Of a DNA stretch of 64,000 nt, positions 50,438 through 61,202 are shown in pieces; position 1 is the first letter of the stretch, and each line of letters opens with the position of its first letter. The stretch covers positions 1-64,000 of the forward strand of contig JAPJBO010000851.1 in assembly GCA_030068145.1 (NCBI GenBank), read 5' to 3'. The translations under genes and the position numbers were made by a program. The DNA is from Diplonema papillatum. Taxonomy: Eukaryota > Euglenozoa > Diplonemea > Diplonemida > Diplonemidae. The notes below the pieces were generated by a model. That model was not told the DNA's origin. It made no database searches and saw only the letters and a program-made list of their open reading frames with translations.

Positions 50438-50727
50438 GTTTTTAGAGTCTCCGGGTGACCTTCGTCGAATGGGTTCTTTTAAAGCTGGGTGGGTTTGGGT
50501 GGGCATGCATGGCTTCTTTCGTGTACACTTTACTTGCTCGCTTTGGCGAGTCAGGTTCGGTTTTCTCTTCGTAGCAGTGCCTGCGCCTTGTCTCACCCCT
50601 ACGTTCCCCCACACCCTACACCGCCACCAGCGCACTAACGTGCAAAGACCCACTTCGCCGTCGAGAAAAAAAAAGCCAGCCGGTAAAAAACTGACGTTTC
50701 ACCGGTCAAGGGGCCTTTTTGTCCCTC

Positions 50728-50786
50728 GGACAACTTTTTTCACTCGACTCGCCCTCGGGCTGACCGTCTCGTGAAAAAAGTTGTCC
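50728..50786. repeat. Inverted repeat, 16-bp arms
   Basis: GGACAACTTTTTTCAC (50728-50743) and its exact inverse (50771-50786) surround a 27-base loop. Confidence 0.85.
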
Positions 50787-51734
50787 ACGGTATCACAGTT
50801 ACCTACTGGTAAAAAATGGAGGTCTTCATTTTCCCACACTAACTGACATGGATTGACAAACTCCTTTTCAGAAGTTGTTGGATTTGCCCATCTTTTTTCA
50901 CAGCTTGAAGAAAAAAAAAGATCTTGAAGTTTTGTGAAAAAACGTCAAGGTAGTAGTGCAGTTTCTGTGCCTTAATGGTTGCTCACACGGCCAATAAAGC
51001 TGGGTGAGGGTGTGAAGAAGCGGCGGTAGACGCTGACTGTGTGCACAGTGCGTTGCTCAGGGTAGTCGAAGGCCTGGAAATCACTCTACTGCAAAAGCAC
51101 TATGCCGGGAAGGGTTTTTGTTTCCGATAAATATTTTCCTGTTTCCGATAAATATTTTCTGTTTCCGAAAAGTATTGATCACTTTGACAGTAGGTTCACC
51201 TACTTCGTCCCATGGACGACCGCGGATGAAGCCAAATACGATCATTTTTCTATCTAGTTTCGGGTCGAAAGCTTCCCCAGCAAAGGCTGTTCAATTTTCA
51301 ACACCAGATACGCAAACGTTTTCGAATGCAGCACACGCGTATCCATCAAGTGACATCTAACTATCTGGTTGCATTGAGCAGTATCCGGATCTGAAAGCTG
51401 AAGACTTTGTACCACTTCACCGCGACAAAGGTCACGAACCGGGTTCGGCTTGCACTGCAGTTGCAGTAAAATGTGTCTTGCGCACGAACGCGGAAATCCG
51501 CCACCCACCGTTCGGCTAGATATTGCAAGAACACAATTGCAAAGCTTACTACAAACGGATAGTGTTACAAAGGCGAACGAAACATGCGAGAGCCAATGGA
51601 GGGGCCCCTCACCAGCTTTCAGAACACGGCATAGTAAGTCAAGAAAAGGATAAGTGTGCGCATTCTACTTCCGTCTGATCTGCATGTTCCCCAGTTCTAC
51701 CCTTCTTTGATCTGTTGTGTGTAGAGCCCCCCCC

Positions 51735-51782
51735 CCCCTCGTACTATTTAGGCAAGTCGTACTATTTAGGTAAATAGTACGA
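51735..51782. repeat. Hairpin with repeated CGTACTATTTAGG
   Basis: CTCGTACTATTTAGG is followed by a second CGTACTATTTAGG and then the inverse TAAATAGTACGAG, so the region can fold in two registers. Confidence 0.75.
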
Positions 51783-52016
51783 GTGTTGTTTTTTAAAAGT
51801 TTTAAGTGGTGCCCCCAGCTGCAACGACTTTTAAGTTTTAATCACAGAGAGCGCGTCCAGGTCCATCATCACTGATTCGTCAAGGTTCACCACCTCTCCT
51901 GCATCAGCAATACGAGAGCTGCTGCGAACAGTGTGTGTTTAGTCCTTCTTAGAGTGAGGCTCACTCTAAGTGACACTCATGCACTTTTGTCCGCTGTGAC
52001 TTTGTTTCCCTCGCAG

Positions 52017-52205
52017 CAAGCAACCCAGGAAGGAAGACGAGGAGATTCAGATGGCACAGCAGGACGCCCTACCGTCGAGCTGACCAGCCGAGAGACCACC
52101 GAGGTCGAAAGACAGAAAAGGGAAAGCAGGCGCGGCCGGCTTGAAAAGCTGCAGGCGCGGAGAAGGGCACAGGTACAGAGCAATCCACATACAGACGAGC
52201 AGTGA
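52017..52205 (+). CDS. Exon-like stretch, unassigned
   Basis: A strong acceptor (TTTGTTTCCCTCGCAG, ending 52016) is followed by an open, Arg/Glu-rich frame (TEVERQKRESRRGRLEKLQA, then RRRAQ) to TGA 52205. It could be the last exon of an unrecognised gene. No upstream exon could be linked and no family is recognised. Confidence 0.2.
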   Translation, partial: QATQEGRRGDSDGTAGRPTVELTSRETTEVERQKRESRRGRLEKLQARRRAQVQSNPHTDEQ

Positions 52206-53063
52206 AGCGGCCCATCACAGAGGTCTATCACACTGGCTCCGGATTACTTAGTGTCCTCGCAAAACGTCCAATGAAATTGCTTGCCCAATGGGACTCCCCT
52301 TGAGCACATTTCGCACTGGGGACGAGTCCCCAGGAACCTGCATCAAAAATATTTGTCGGCAACAGAAAAATATTTGCAGAGTGGACGATAGGAGTTGAAC
52401 CACCATATCCCTTCGCAAAACTAACGTCGTTCTTCTAGCCCTCGTGTGCAAGAGTTCGGCACCGGGTCGAACTTTGTGTTACATACCTAGCTCTGTTGGA
52501 TGCGCTATTTACTCAATGTTCGTGCGTGTTTTGTTCGCTCGTGTGAGTTCCCCGTGTGCGAGCGCTTTCCGTGCCCTCTGCTATGTGGACTGGGAGCCTT
52601 GCTATTGTTCGTCGTTTGCCTTCGCGTTTGGTTTGTGAAGTCCGATTCGGCTCAGTCACAGTCAAGACTCGTCGACATTGACTCACCGGAAACGTGCGAG
52701 CTGTGATGACGCAGTAGACAGGCTCAACATCATGCCACCATTGCGAGTCCCGGTGAACCTGCTCTCAAAATGACAATGAGTACGAGTGTCTGTGAACCGA
52801 TCACAAATGAGCAAGCAACGGGTACCCGGCCACTGCCTTGGAAAGACGAGCGGATAACTATGGCGTGCTGGATTTTTACCCTACAAACCACCGGCCGCCA
52901 GCGAGCAGGTTTCGCAGGTTCTCCGTCGGTTCGCGACTGTGTGTTAGTCGGCTTCACGATTCAGGAGCGAAAATACTCATACACACACACCACACGCACA
53001 CACGAAATACAAAAGACAAACGCGAGGCAGTCTGGCTCCGTTCATCCCTGAGGAGGGGACGCG

Positions 53064-55253
53064 ATGTCCCACCCTTCGCCGCCTTTCACGAGAGAGGCTC
53101 AGCCGGGGGAGAAGGAAAGAGTGAAAGTCTGCTTGCGAGTGCGTCCAGTCAACGCGTTGGAGCGAAGCAATGGCTTCGGCGAGGCATTGTCCGCCGTGTC
53201 GCCCACGACGGTCCAGACCTTCCACACTGCGCAAGGCGGGCGGAAGGTCGAGAAACAAACACACACCTACGACTGCGTGTACCCGCCGGACGCGACGCAG
53301 GCAGCCGTCTTTGCGGGGGCGCAGATAGGAGAATTGTGCCAGATCGCGATGAGTGGGTACCCTGCCACTGTCTTTGCGTACGGCCAGACCGGAAGCGGCA
53401 AAACCCACACGATGCTGGGTCCCCCCGGGTCGCTCGACGGCGTGATACCGATGGCAGCGCGCTGGATCTTCGCCAACAAGCTGCCGACGGTCACGGTGCG
53501 GGTCAGCTTCCTGGAAATTTACAACGAGCAGGTTTACGACCTTCTGAGCCCATCGTCGGGGGTCCTCCCTGTCCGGTGGTCAGCGACGACCAATTGCTTT
53601 TACGTCGAATCCGCGCTGGTGGTTGCCTGCGACGATGTGGATGACCTGATGGCCGTCATTGAGGAAGGGGCATCGAACAGGTCTAGTTCTTCGCACCTGC
53701 TGAATGCGGACTCGTCTAGGTCGCACAGCATCATGTCGCTTTACTTCGAAGACCTGGCCGCTCCGGCCGGCAGCTCTGCCGGGAAGTTGAATCTGGTGGA
53801 CCTCGCGGGGTCTGAGCGCGTGAAAGACACCCTGTCGACAGGCGGTGCCATGGTCGAAAGCTGCCACATCAACAAGTCACTCCTCGTGCTCGGGCAAGTC
53901 ATCACGTCGCTGTACGACGCATCCCTCGGCGCGACCAGAGACTACATCCCTTACCGAGACAGCAAGCTCACGAAGCTGTTGATGGACTCGCTCGGCGGCG
54001 TCGCGAGGACGACGATGATAGCGTGCATCACCCCGGCAGCCGTCTGTATAGACGAAACGTTGAACACGTTGAAGTACGCGTCGAGGAGCCGGTGCATCGC
54101 GAACACAACACCAATCGTCAGGCAGGATAGAGGCGTCGCCGCGCACCAGCAGGCGGCGGCCCACGAGCTCGCGGAGCTGAAGCTGAGGGTGCACGCGCTG
54201 TCGCAGGAGAATTCGCAGCTGCGGAAGGGCATGCCGACCAGCAACCACGGGGGCGTGTCGTCCTCCGCGCCGGCGGGGCCCCACCCGCCTGCCGACAGGG
54301 CCGGGGGCGGCAGCCCTTCGTCGCGCGGAGGGTCGCCTGGATACCCGCCCAACGGGAGCGGCGAGCTGCTCGGGGCGGACTGCCAGCGGTACCGCGACAC
54401 AATTGCGATGCTGCAGTTCGAAAACGAGCAGCTCCGCGTGGACAACGTGTCCCTGCGGAAGCAGCTGTACCAGCAGCAGCAGCAAGCCGGGCCCGCGCCG
54501 ACCGACAGCTCCGTCGCCACCGCCCCCCCGGGCACGCTCGTGTTAAAGCGGCCGAAGCGCCTCCTCTTCTCCCCGCAGACAGCCACGGCATCCGCCGCTC
54601 TGGGCGACACGGGGGCTCCGTCCTTCGTGCCCCACCCGCTGTCCACCACGTCCCGCACGTCGTCGCAAACTTCCGACAGCTACAGCGCCGCGGTAGCTCC
54701 TGGGCCGTTTCCGACGTCTCCTTCCGCCGGGTTCCCGTCGCCGGATGTGGCGGATACAATCGGGAGCCAGACATCGAAGGACGCCGTCATTCGCCACCTG
54801 AAGTCCCTTTTGGTACGCCTCGTCGTCGACGCGAGGACCGGCGACACCGAAGCAGATAAAGAGCGGTCAATCTCCGACGTAGCGAACGAGAACCTGCAGC
54901 TGGTCCAGGTCTTGAACGAGTACGACATCCTCAGGCACGCGATGCCTTCCAGGCCCAAGCGGTCGTCCGACTCTGTGCTGGGAAGCGTTGGCTCGGACGC
55001 GCAGGCACGGACAAAAAGTGAAGTGGCCGAGCTGAAGGCTCAGGTCGCCGAACTGCAGCACGAGCTCGACTACGTGACGACGGCAAGCGAACCGGACCTC
55101 GCGCAGCATCTCGCAGAACGGAGGGAGCTCCGCCTGCAGAAAGAAACCAACTCTTTGCTTCGGAGGCAAATCAAACAGCTCCGCAGACAGTCGACATTGT
55201 TTAGCCAGCCGACCGCGGCGTGCAGCGCAGACGCCCAAACACGACCAAGCTGA
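53064..55253 (+). CDS. N-terminal-motor kinesin (729 aa)
   Basis: A complete intronless gene. The motor domain covers residues 18 to about 355. It has the start VKVCLRVRPVN, the P-loop GQTGSGKT (107-114), FLEIYNEQVYDLL, switch I NADSSRSHS, switch II LVDLAGSE (244-251), the HINKSLLVLG microtubule-binding helix and YRDSKLTKLL. Kinesins use ATP to move along microtubules; an N-terminal motor suggests plus-end movement. After the neck come short coiled coils (LAELKLRVHALSQENSQLRK; QFENEQLRVDNVSLRKQL), a Ser/Pro/Gly-rich linker, and another coiled coil near the C-terminus. I cannot assign a subfamily by eye. The tail is short, so cargo binding is unknown. Confidence 0.93.
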   Translation: MSHPSPPFTREAQPGEKERVKVCLRVRPVNALERSNGFGEALSAVSPTTVQTFHTAQGGRKVEKQTHTYDCVYPPDATQAAVFAGAQIGELCQIAMSGYPATVFAYGQTGSGKTHTMLGPPGSLDGVIPMAARWIFANKLPTVTVRVSFLEIYNEQVYDLLSPSSGVLPVRWSATTNCFYVESALVVACDDVDDLMAVIEEGASNRSSSSHLLNADSSRSHSIMSLYFEDLAAPAGSSAGKLNLVDLAGSERVKDTLSTGGAMVESCHINKSLLVLGQVITSLYDASLGATRDYIPYRDSKLTKLLMDSLGGVARTTMIACITPAAVCIDETLNTLKYASRSRCIANTTPIVRQDRGVAAHQQAAAHELAELKLRVHALSQENSQLRKGMPTSNHGGVSSSAPAGPHPPADRAGGGSPSSRGGSPGYPPNGSGELLGADCQRYRDTIAMLQFENEQLRVDNVSLRKQLYQQQQQAGPAPTDSSVATAPPGTLVLKRPKRLLFSPQTATASAALGDTGAPSFVPHPLSTTSRTSSQTSDSYSAAVAPGPFPTSPSAGFPSPDVADTIGSQTSKDAVIRHLKSLLVRLVVDARTGDTEADKERSISDVANENLQLVQVLNEYDILRHAMPSRPKRSSDSVLGSVGSDAQARTKSEVAELKAQVAELQHELDYVTTASEPDLAQHLAERRELRLQKETNSLLRRQIKQLRRQSTLFSQPTAACSADAQTRPS

Positions 55254-55306
55254 TTGCCATTGCGCAGTGGCGGCTCCTGTGCACCAGAGTTGTCCGTCGG
55301 CTACTA

Positions 55307-55800
55307 CTGGGGGAGGTCAAATACTGTAGGTAGTCAAATACAATATTATTGGCAAATACAATAGGTACAGTGAAGAGGGGGTTTCGGTGAGCATAGTCTT
55401 GGAATACAATATTATTTGTCCCCAATGTGGAACACTCCTGAAGCCGGGAGTGCAATCTTACTGCTTGATTTCGCTGATTCGGATTCAATTATTTCTGAGA
55501 ACCACCCGAACCCGAAAAGAAATGGCCCGCTTTTTTTTAGCACGTGGTCCAGCGGCCACATGTGGTGCTGAGGGTGCTGGTTCGATTCCTGGCGGAGTGG
55601 TTTTTCCAAAGTCTGAAGTGCCATCTGGGGGCCAGATTTTAGATTATATCGAGAGGTGCCGATACATGCCAGGATAGCTCTTTCCGTCCCGCAAAGTTTT
55701 TGCCAAATTTCCTCCATTGTTGACCCCCAAGTGCCTGTACCAGACTTTCAGCACCCAGCCTTATGAAAACCCGGTTTTCTTTAGCCTCCCCCAGCAAATT
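55307..55800. mobile_element. TA-inserting MITE, diverged copy, right end unclear
   Basis: Starts CTGGGGGAGGTCAAATACTG next to TA (55305-55306) and runs parallel to the element at 57814-58447: the AATACAATATTATT blocks, GGAACACTCCTGA, the tRNA-like core and CCAGACTTTCAGCA. An inner part of about 60 bp present in the other copy is missing here. The closing inverted end is not recognisable. The tRNA-like core at 55538-55598 has an A box TGGTCCAGCGG and a B box GGTTCGATTCC. Confidence 0.6.
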
Positions 55801-55997
55801 CAGTACATGGGTGTTAGGACCACCCTTAGTGAGTCTAGAGGTAACCTTTTGCTAAGTCCTGTGCGCAAACCCGAACCTTTCCGGCGTTTGTGCAAACCCG
55901 AACCTTTTGCCGGTCCGGTTTGTCCAACCCGAATTGTTTTGCTCGTAAAGGGTCTCCTTAGGAAGTTTTCCCCCCTGGAACGCCCCCCTGGATTGTC

Positions 55998-56215
55998 ACG
56001 GGAGACTCCTTAGGCCTGGTAGAGAAAGCTGCCCAGCTTGTGCTGGAGAAGGTGAATGAGTGGTCCTCAACGCGTAAAATGGTCATTTCCACGGAGAAGA
56101 CGGTTGCACTACTCTTCCGGCCTCGGGACTGCCCTGGGCAAATTTCAATGTTCGAGAATGGGCAAAAAGTTAGGCGACTGTTCGAGAATGTTAAAAAGTG
56201 TTCGAGAATGGGAAT
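55998..56215 (+). pseudogene. LINE reverse-transcriptase fragment
   Basis: The frame reads GDSLGLVEKAAQLVLEKVNE, then WSSTRKMVISTEKTVALLF. This matches the RT segment just after the YADD box of non-LTR elements: helix, then W, then the 'l.is..KT..l.f' strand. The catalytic box itself is altered or missing on the left side. Too short to assign a clade. Confidence 0.55.
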
Positions 56216-56384
56216 TAGCCCTTCCGGTTTCATCCCGCAAAATCTTGAGAGATCGGGAATTGATCAGCGGGTGGAAGGAAGTTCCTGTTGGCGGAATTGA
56301 ACTGGCGGAAACCACAACAGAAATTGCCACATTGAACAGCTAAAGGCGAGCATGAAAAGTAAGAAGGAGCTTTTCACGCCAAAA

Positions 56385-56770
56385 AAGTTGGTCCAAAATT
56401 TGGACCCAAACCTTGAACCAAAATCCGAGCCAAACTTGGACCCACAGATTTGAACCCAATACTTGAACCCAAAACTTGAACCCAAAACTCGGACCTAAAA
56501 CTTGGACCCAATACTTGGACCCAATACTTGGACCCAATACTTGGACCAATACTTGGACCCAATACTTGGACCCAATACTTGGACCCAATACTTGGACCCA
56601 AAACTTGGAGTCAATACTTGGACCCAAAACTTGAACCCATGGACCCAACACTTGGACCCAAAACTTGGAGTCAAAACTTGCCCAATACTTGGACCCAGAA
56701 GACTGTGGGTCCAAGTTTGGGTCGTGACACAAGTTTGGCCAGAACTTGGACCCAAAACTTCGACCAAAGT
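56385..56770. repeat. Minisatellite of ACTTGGACCCAAT units
   Basis: 12-13-bp units (ACTTGGACCCAATACTTGG) repeat irregularly for nearly 400 bp, with one short inverted segment (GGGTCCAAGTTTGGG near 56706). Confidence 0.85.
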
Positions 56771-57029
56771 AAGGATCCGAAATCCACGCAGCAAGTGTGG
56801 AACCGTTATGGTAGGGGGGCCCACGTACCCCCTTTTTTTTGGGACAAAAATTATAAGAGGTGGTTGCTCAAGCTTTTCGTGCCGCGGAAAACTTTGTTGC
56901 CTTTATACATGTTCCCCGGATGTTGCCCCACATTTTTCCTCCCCAGATTGGCTGATTTTCGAGCCTCCAGATGAACATCGTACTTTTCATGGAGGTTTAT
57001 GGTGGTGCCAGTCTATCTCAAGAGTTTGC

Positions 57030-58720
57030 AAATAATGCGGTGTGGAAGGTGGGATAGCTCAGGAAACTGCAAAACGCGCCACCTAGAGGGTGGGTTAGCT
57101 CGGGAAATTGTGATTAGCGCGGTGTAGAGGGTGGGATAGCTCAGGAATCGCAAAAATCGTCATCTGGAGGGTGGGATAGCTCGGGAAATCGCAAAAGAAC
57201 GCGTTGTAGAGGGTGGGATAGCTCAGGAAGCTGCAAAAAACGCATTGTTGAGGGTGGGATAGCTCAGGAAATCGCAAGAATCGTCACCTGGAGGGTGGGA
57301 TAGCTCGGGAAATTGCAAAAAACGCGTTCCAGAGGGTGGGAAACTGCAAAAAGCGCGTTGTAGAGGGTGGGATAGCTCGGAAAATTGCAAAAAGCGTGTC
57401 CTAGAGGGTGGGATAGCTCAGAAAGTTGCAAGTAGCACCATCTAGAGGGTGGGATAGCTCGGGGAATCGAAAAAAACGCGTTGTAGAGGGTGGGACAGCT
57501 CAGGAAATCGCAAGAATCGTCACCTGGAGGGTGGGATAGCTCGGGAAATTGCAAAAAGCGTGTCCTAGAGGGTGGGATAGCTCAGGAAGTTGCAAATGGC
57601 ACCATCTAGAGGGTGGGATAGCTCGGGAAATTGCAAAAAACGCATTGTTGAGGGTGGGATAGCTCAGGAAGTTGCAAATGGCACCATCTAGAGGGTGGGA
57701 TAGTTCGGGAAATCGCAAAAAACGCATTGTTGAGGGTGGGATAGCGCAGGAAGTTGCAAAAAGCGCGTTGTAGAGGGTGGGATAGCTCGGAAAGTTGCAA
57801 AAAGCGTGTCCTACTGGGGGGGCCCAAATACAATAGGTACCCAAATACAATATTATTTCGGAATACAATAGGTACGCTGAAATGGGGGTTTCGTTGAGCA
57901 TTGTTTCGGAATACAATATTATTTGTCCCCAGTGGGGTTTTGCAGGGGGTTCCACGGGCTTCCCCTCGTGAGAGCAGCTTCTTTTTCGAGAGAAGTTCAA
58001 TGTGGAACACTCCTGACCCCGAAAGTTCAATCCTACTACTTGATTTCGCTATCTGTGGCATTTTCCTCAGGTCAGGGATCAATAATTCCTAAGGCCCGCA
58101 CCCAAGCAAAAGTAAATGCCCGCTTTTTTTTAGCCCGTGGTCCAGCGGTCACCACACCCACATGTGATGCTGAGGGTGCTGGTTCGATTCCTCGGCGGAG
58201 TGGTTTTCCAAAGTCTGAAATACCATCTGGGGGCCAGATTTTTGGTCACATCGAGTGTCGAAAAGGTGCCATACATGCCGGGGGGTAGCTATTTCCACCC
58301 CACAAAATATTTGCCAAATTTTCTCCAATGTTGACCTGCAAGTGCCTGCAGCCAGACTATCAGCATCCAGACTGTTTGAAAACCCTGTTTTCTCTATCCT
58401 TCCCCTCCAAATACAATATTATACCTATTGTATTTGGGCCCCCCCAGTAGAGGGTGGGATAGCTCAGGAAATCGCAAGAAATGCAATGTAGAGGGTGGGA
58501 TAGCTCAGGAAGTTGCAAGAAGCGCATTGTAGAGGGTGGGATAGCTCGGGAAATCGCAAAAATCGTCTACTGGAGGGTGGGATAGCTCAGGAAGTTGCAA
58601 AAAGCGCGTTGTATAGGGTGGGATAGCTCGGAAAATTTCAAAAAGCGCGTCCTAGAGGGTGGTAGCTCGGTAGCTCAGGAAATTGCAAAAGGCACCATCT
58701 AAAGGGTGGGATAGCTCGGA
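57030..58720. repeat. Minisatellite of about 42-bp units, split by a MITE
   Basis: Units consist of GAGGGTGGGATAGCTC, (A/G)GGAA(A/G)TTGCAAAAA and a variable CGCGTTGTA-type joint. The array is interrupted by the element at 57814-58447 and resumes afterwards in register. Confidence 0.9.
57814..58447. mobile_element. 634-bp TA-inserting MITE with tRNA-like core
   Basis: Ends CTGGGGGGGCCCAAATACAA and its inverse, with TA at 57812-57813 and 58448-58449. Removing the element and one TA restores the neighbouring minisatellite joint CCTAGAGGGTGGG, which proves insertion and the TA duplication. The interior has a tRNA-like sequence with an A box at 58138-58148 (TGGTCCAGCGG) and a B box at 58181-58191 (GGTTCGATTCC). 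No protein is encoded. Confidence 0.85.
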
Positions 58721-58726
58721 AGATCG

Positions 58727-59043
58727 CAAACACGACTTTGCCGAAGAGCATGATACAGTGACAAAAGAAGAGTCTCAAATTAGTGCCCTCGAGTCCTTGT
58801 ATCTGAGCCAGCTCTTGGAGTTAGCCAAAGTGTGTGAAGCAGCTCAGCCAACTCAATGTTCGAAGAAGGATGTCCTGGTCGAGTTGCTGAGTCCTCACTT
58901 TGGAGAGCTCGAAGAAGAAGTTCGAACCATGATGGCAAAGAACGAGCACTCTCGGGGCGAAGCAAAAGAAAAGAAGAACGTGCCCGTGCCTCGCAGGGCC
59001 CGTCCTCCACCGAGGAGGAAGCGAACTACGCCGGGGAAGCCCC
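58727..59043 (+). pseudogene. Coding fragment with SAP-like helix pair
   Basis: About 105 codons of normal-looking composition (LYLSQLLELAKVCEAA, then KKDVLVELLSPHFGEL) resemble the helix-turn-helix of a SAP DNA-binding motif, followed by a basic tail (RRARPPPRRKRTTPGK). It is bounded by a minisatellite upstream and the inverted minisatellite of the next element downstream, so it is a fragment of an unknown gene. Confidence 0.35.
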
Positions 59044-59044
59044 C

Positions 59045-60298
59045 TCTTAGAGTTGATCAAGATAGTACATGTTTCCTTAGAGTTGCCCATTATAGTACAT
59101 CCCAAGATAGTACGGTTTTTCTTAGAGTTGATCAAGATAGTACATGTTTCCTTAGAGTTGATCAAGATAGTACATCTTTCCTTAGAGTTGATCAAGATAG
59201 TACATTTTTCCTTAGAGTTGATCAAGATAGTACATCTTTCCTTAGTACATGTTTCCTTAGAGTTGTCCATTATAGTACGTTTTGCTCTGGCACGGTCTCT
59301 TATCCTCTTCTGTTCTGTCTGTGGGGCGGAACGAAGCCCGGGCAAAACGAGGCTGGGATAAGGTCCAAAACAGTACGTTTCCCGAGTTTGTGCCCAAAAC
59401 AGCACCTTTTCCTGTTTGTGCCAAAAGAGTACTTTGTTCCAAACTTGAGTGCGGGTCCAAGTTGTGTCCAAGTTTCTGCAGAACAGGTTCGGTTAGGAAA
59501 TCCAGACTCTCATCGAATCAAGGACCAAAATGGCAAGGTTTGCTGCCATGCCGATCAAAAACTGAAACACAACAGGCATCAATTCCCCTCAGCCGGGGTT
59601 TCCTCGCTGCAGCACGGTGCACCGCGTTTGAGACCCAAGTTGGGGACCCCAAGTTTGGGACCCCAAGTTTGGGACCCAAGTTTGGGACCCAAGTTTGGGA
59701 CCCAAGTTTGGGACCCAAGTTTGGGACCCAAGTTTGGGACCCAAGTTTGGGACCCAAGTTTGGGACCCAAGTTTGGGACCCAAGTTTGGGACCCAAGTTT
59801 GGGACCCAAGTTTGGGACCCAAGTTTGGGACCCAAGTTTGGGACCCAAGTTTGGGACCCAAGTTTGGGACCCAAGTTTGGGACCCAAGTTTGGGACCCAA
59901 GTTTGGGACCCAAGTTTGGGACCCAAGTTTGGGACCCAAGTTTGGGACCCAAGTTTGGGACCCAAGTTTGGGACCCAAGTTTGGGACCCAAGTTTGGAAC
60001 TCAAGTTTTGGGCACTCAGGTCCGAGTCAGGAAACCGTACTCTTTTGGTATTTCACCCAACCAGCAGCCTTGCCTGGGCCACGGCTGGGGAAAGGGGGGT
60101 CTCTAAAAAAACGAAGAAAAAGCAAAAACTACGGTTTCTGTGCATTTTTCTTGCATTTCTGGGGGCCTTCCAGGAGATTCAAGTGTGTACTATAATGGGC
60201 AACTCTAAGGAAACATGTACTATAATGGGCAACTCTAAGGAAACATGTACTATCTTGGGTAACTCTAAGAGGTATGTACTATAATGGGTAACTCTAAG
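59045..60298. mobile_element. Element bounded by inverted minisatellites (1.25 kb)
   Basis: 59045-59280 is built from CTTAGAGTTGATCAAGATAG and CTTAGAGTTGCCCATTATAG units. 60185-60298 is built from the inverse (CTATAATGGGCAACTCTAAG). Between them is a 13-bp array (59634-60008) and short unique flanks. No target duplication is visible. Whether it is mobile is inference from the symmetry. Confidence 0.5.
59634..60008. repeat. Minisatellite, 13-bp units (CAAGTTTGGGACC), about 27 copies
   Basis: Nearly perfect 13-bp period. Because 13 is not a multiple of three and the unit has no stop in any frame on either strand, several frames read a periodic GPKFGTQVWDPSL-type peptide. This is a sequence artefact, not evidence of a gene. 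Confidence 0.95.
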
Positions 60299-61202
60299 AA
60301 AGTGTGAACTGACCCTGAATTTTGATATGTTTATAGTCTTTTACGCATGGTCGGTCTCGTACCCCGCAAAATCCGGCAGCCGCGAAAAAATCGTTGGACC
60401 CACACATCACAACGTCCCCAATGGGATTGCTGCTAGCTTCACTCGCGCACCCAAGTTTCTGTGCACGGTTGACCGGTCTGGTCAGTTGCGCGGTCAACGA
60501 CTGCAAACTTGGCTCCAGTCTCACTGGAGTGCCCGTTCCCGGCGAGCTACGAGGGAACGAACCTGTAAAAGGTGTCACGGGATAAGCCGGCAGCCGCTGC
60601 TTAACGGCAGTGCATGCTAATCCATGTGGTTCGTGTACTTAAAAGAACTCAATGCTTAACGGCTTATCAGGTGGGCGGCCCTGAGAGTACCCCCTCAGGT
60701 GACACCACTTCATCTTTAGACATACTTCAACGTTCTTTCGACCAGTTCAAATCGATGTCCGCACCCAGCACATGACCGGTCCACCGCTAGCCAACCGCCA
60801 AATTGCACGAAGTATCAACCAAGGAAACAAAGTTGTTGCTGCGACGCACCGTTGTTTCCGCTGTATTGGATAAACAAAAAAGAGTGTACCCCGTTCTCTC
60901 CTCTCTGCGTCAGTGACACTTTCCTGCGACACCTTGATCAGAGCAACGGCGAGCACAAAACATAGCCCCGTGCGTGGCATGAGCATTAGGATGACGCTTC
61001 GATTCGGAGGGAGAATCTTGCTATCGCAGAGCGGTAAAACTTGCGGTTGCCAGACGTGCGAATCCAGCAGGATTTACGACCACCTTTTTTCGACGCGGTT
61101 ACCCCGCGATTTCGCGAATGTTCACACTGAAGCCAGGGCAACGGGGGGAGGCCCCCAAGGCAAAAACAATTGTCCAAGGCGAGCAAACAACAGTAACTAC
61201 AC
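60299..61202. other. Intergenic before the Ubl-YVH1 gene
   Basis: Holds an imperfect inverted pair (GGATAAGCCGGC...GCTTAACGGC near 60580 and GCTTAACGGCTTATC near 60655). A weak tRNA-like stretch at 61014-61075 (AATCTTG...CAGGATT can pair as a 7-bp stem) has no convincing T-arm, so I do not call it. Confidence 0.4.

Larger units (their letters stand above)
50438..53063. other. 2.6-kb region before the kinesin; no gene recognised
   Basis: Contains hairpins at 50728-50786 and 51735-51782, a dispersed block at 51037-51095 (shared with 29938-30182), three TGTTTCCGATAAATATTTTC-like repeats at 51117-51175, and one exon-like stretch at 52017-52205. Confidence 0.5.

Noticed and set aside
59282-60284. 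Periodic proteins such as GPKFGTQVWDPSL repeats
   Set aside because: Product of a stop-free 13-bp minisatellite read in several frames on both strands.
61014-61075. tRNA gene
   Set aside because: A 7-bp acceptor stem can be drawn, but the T-arm and anticodon arm do not form.
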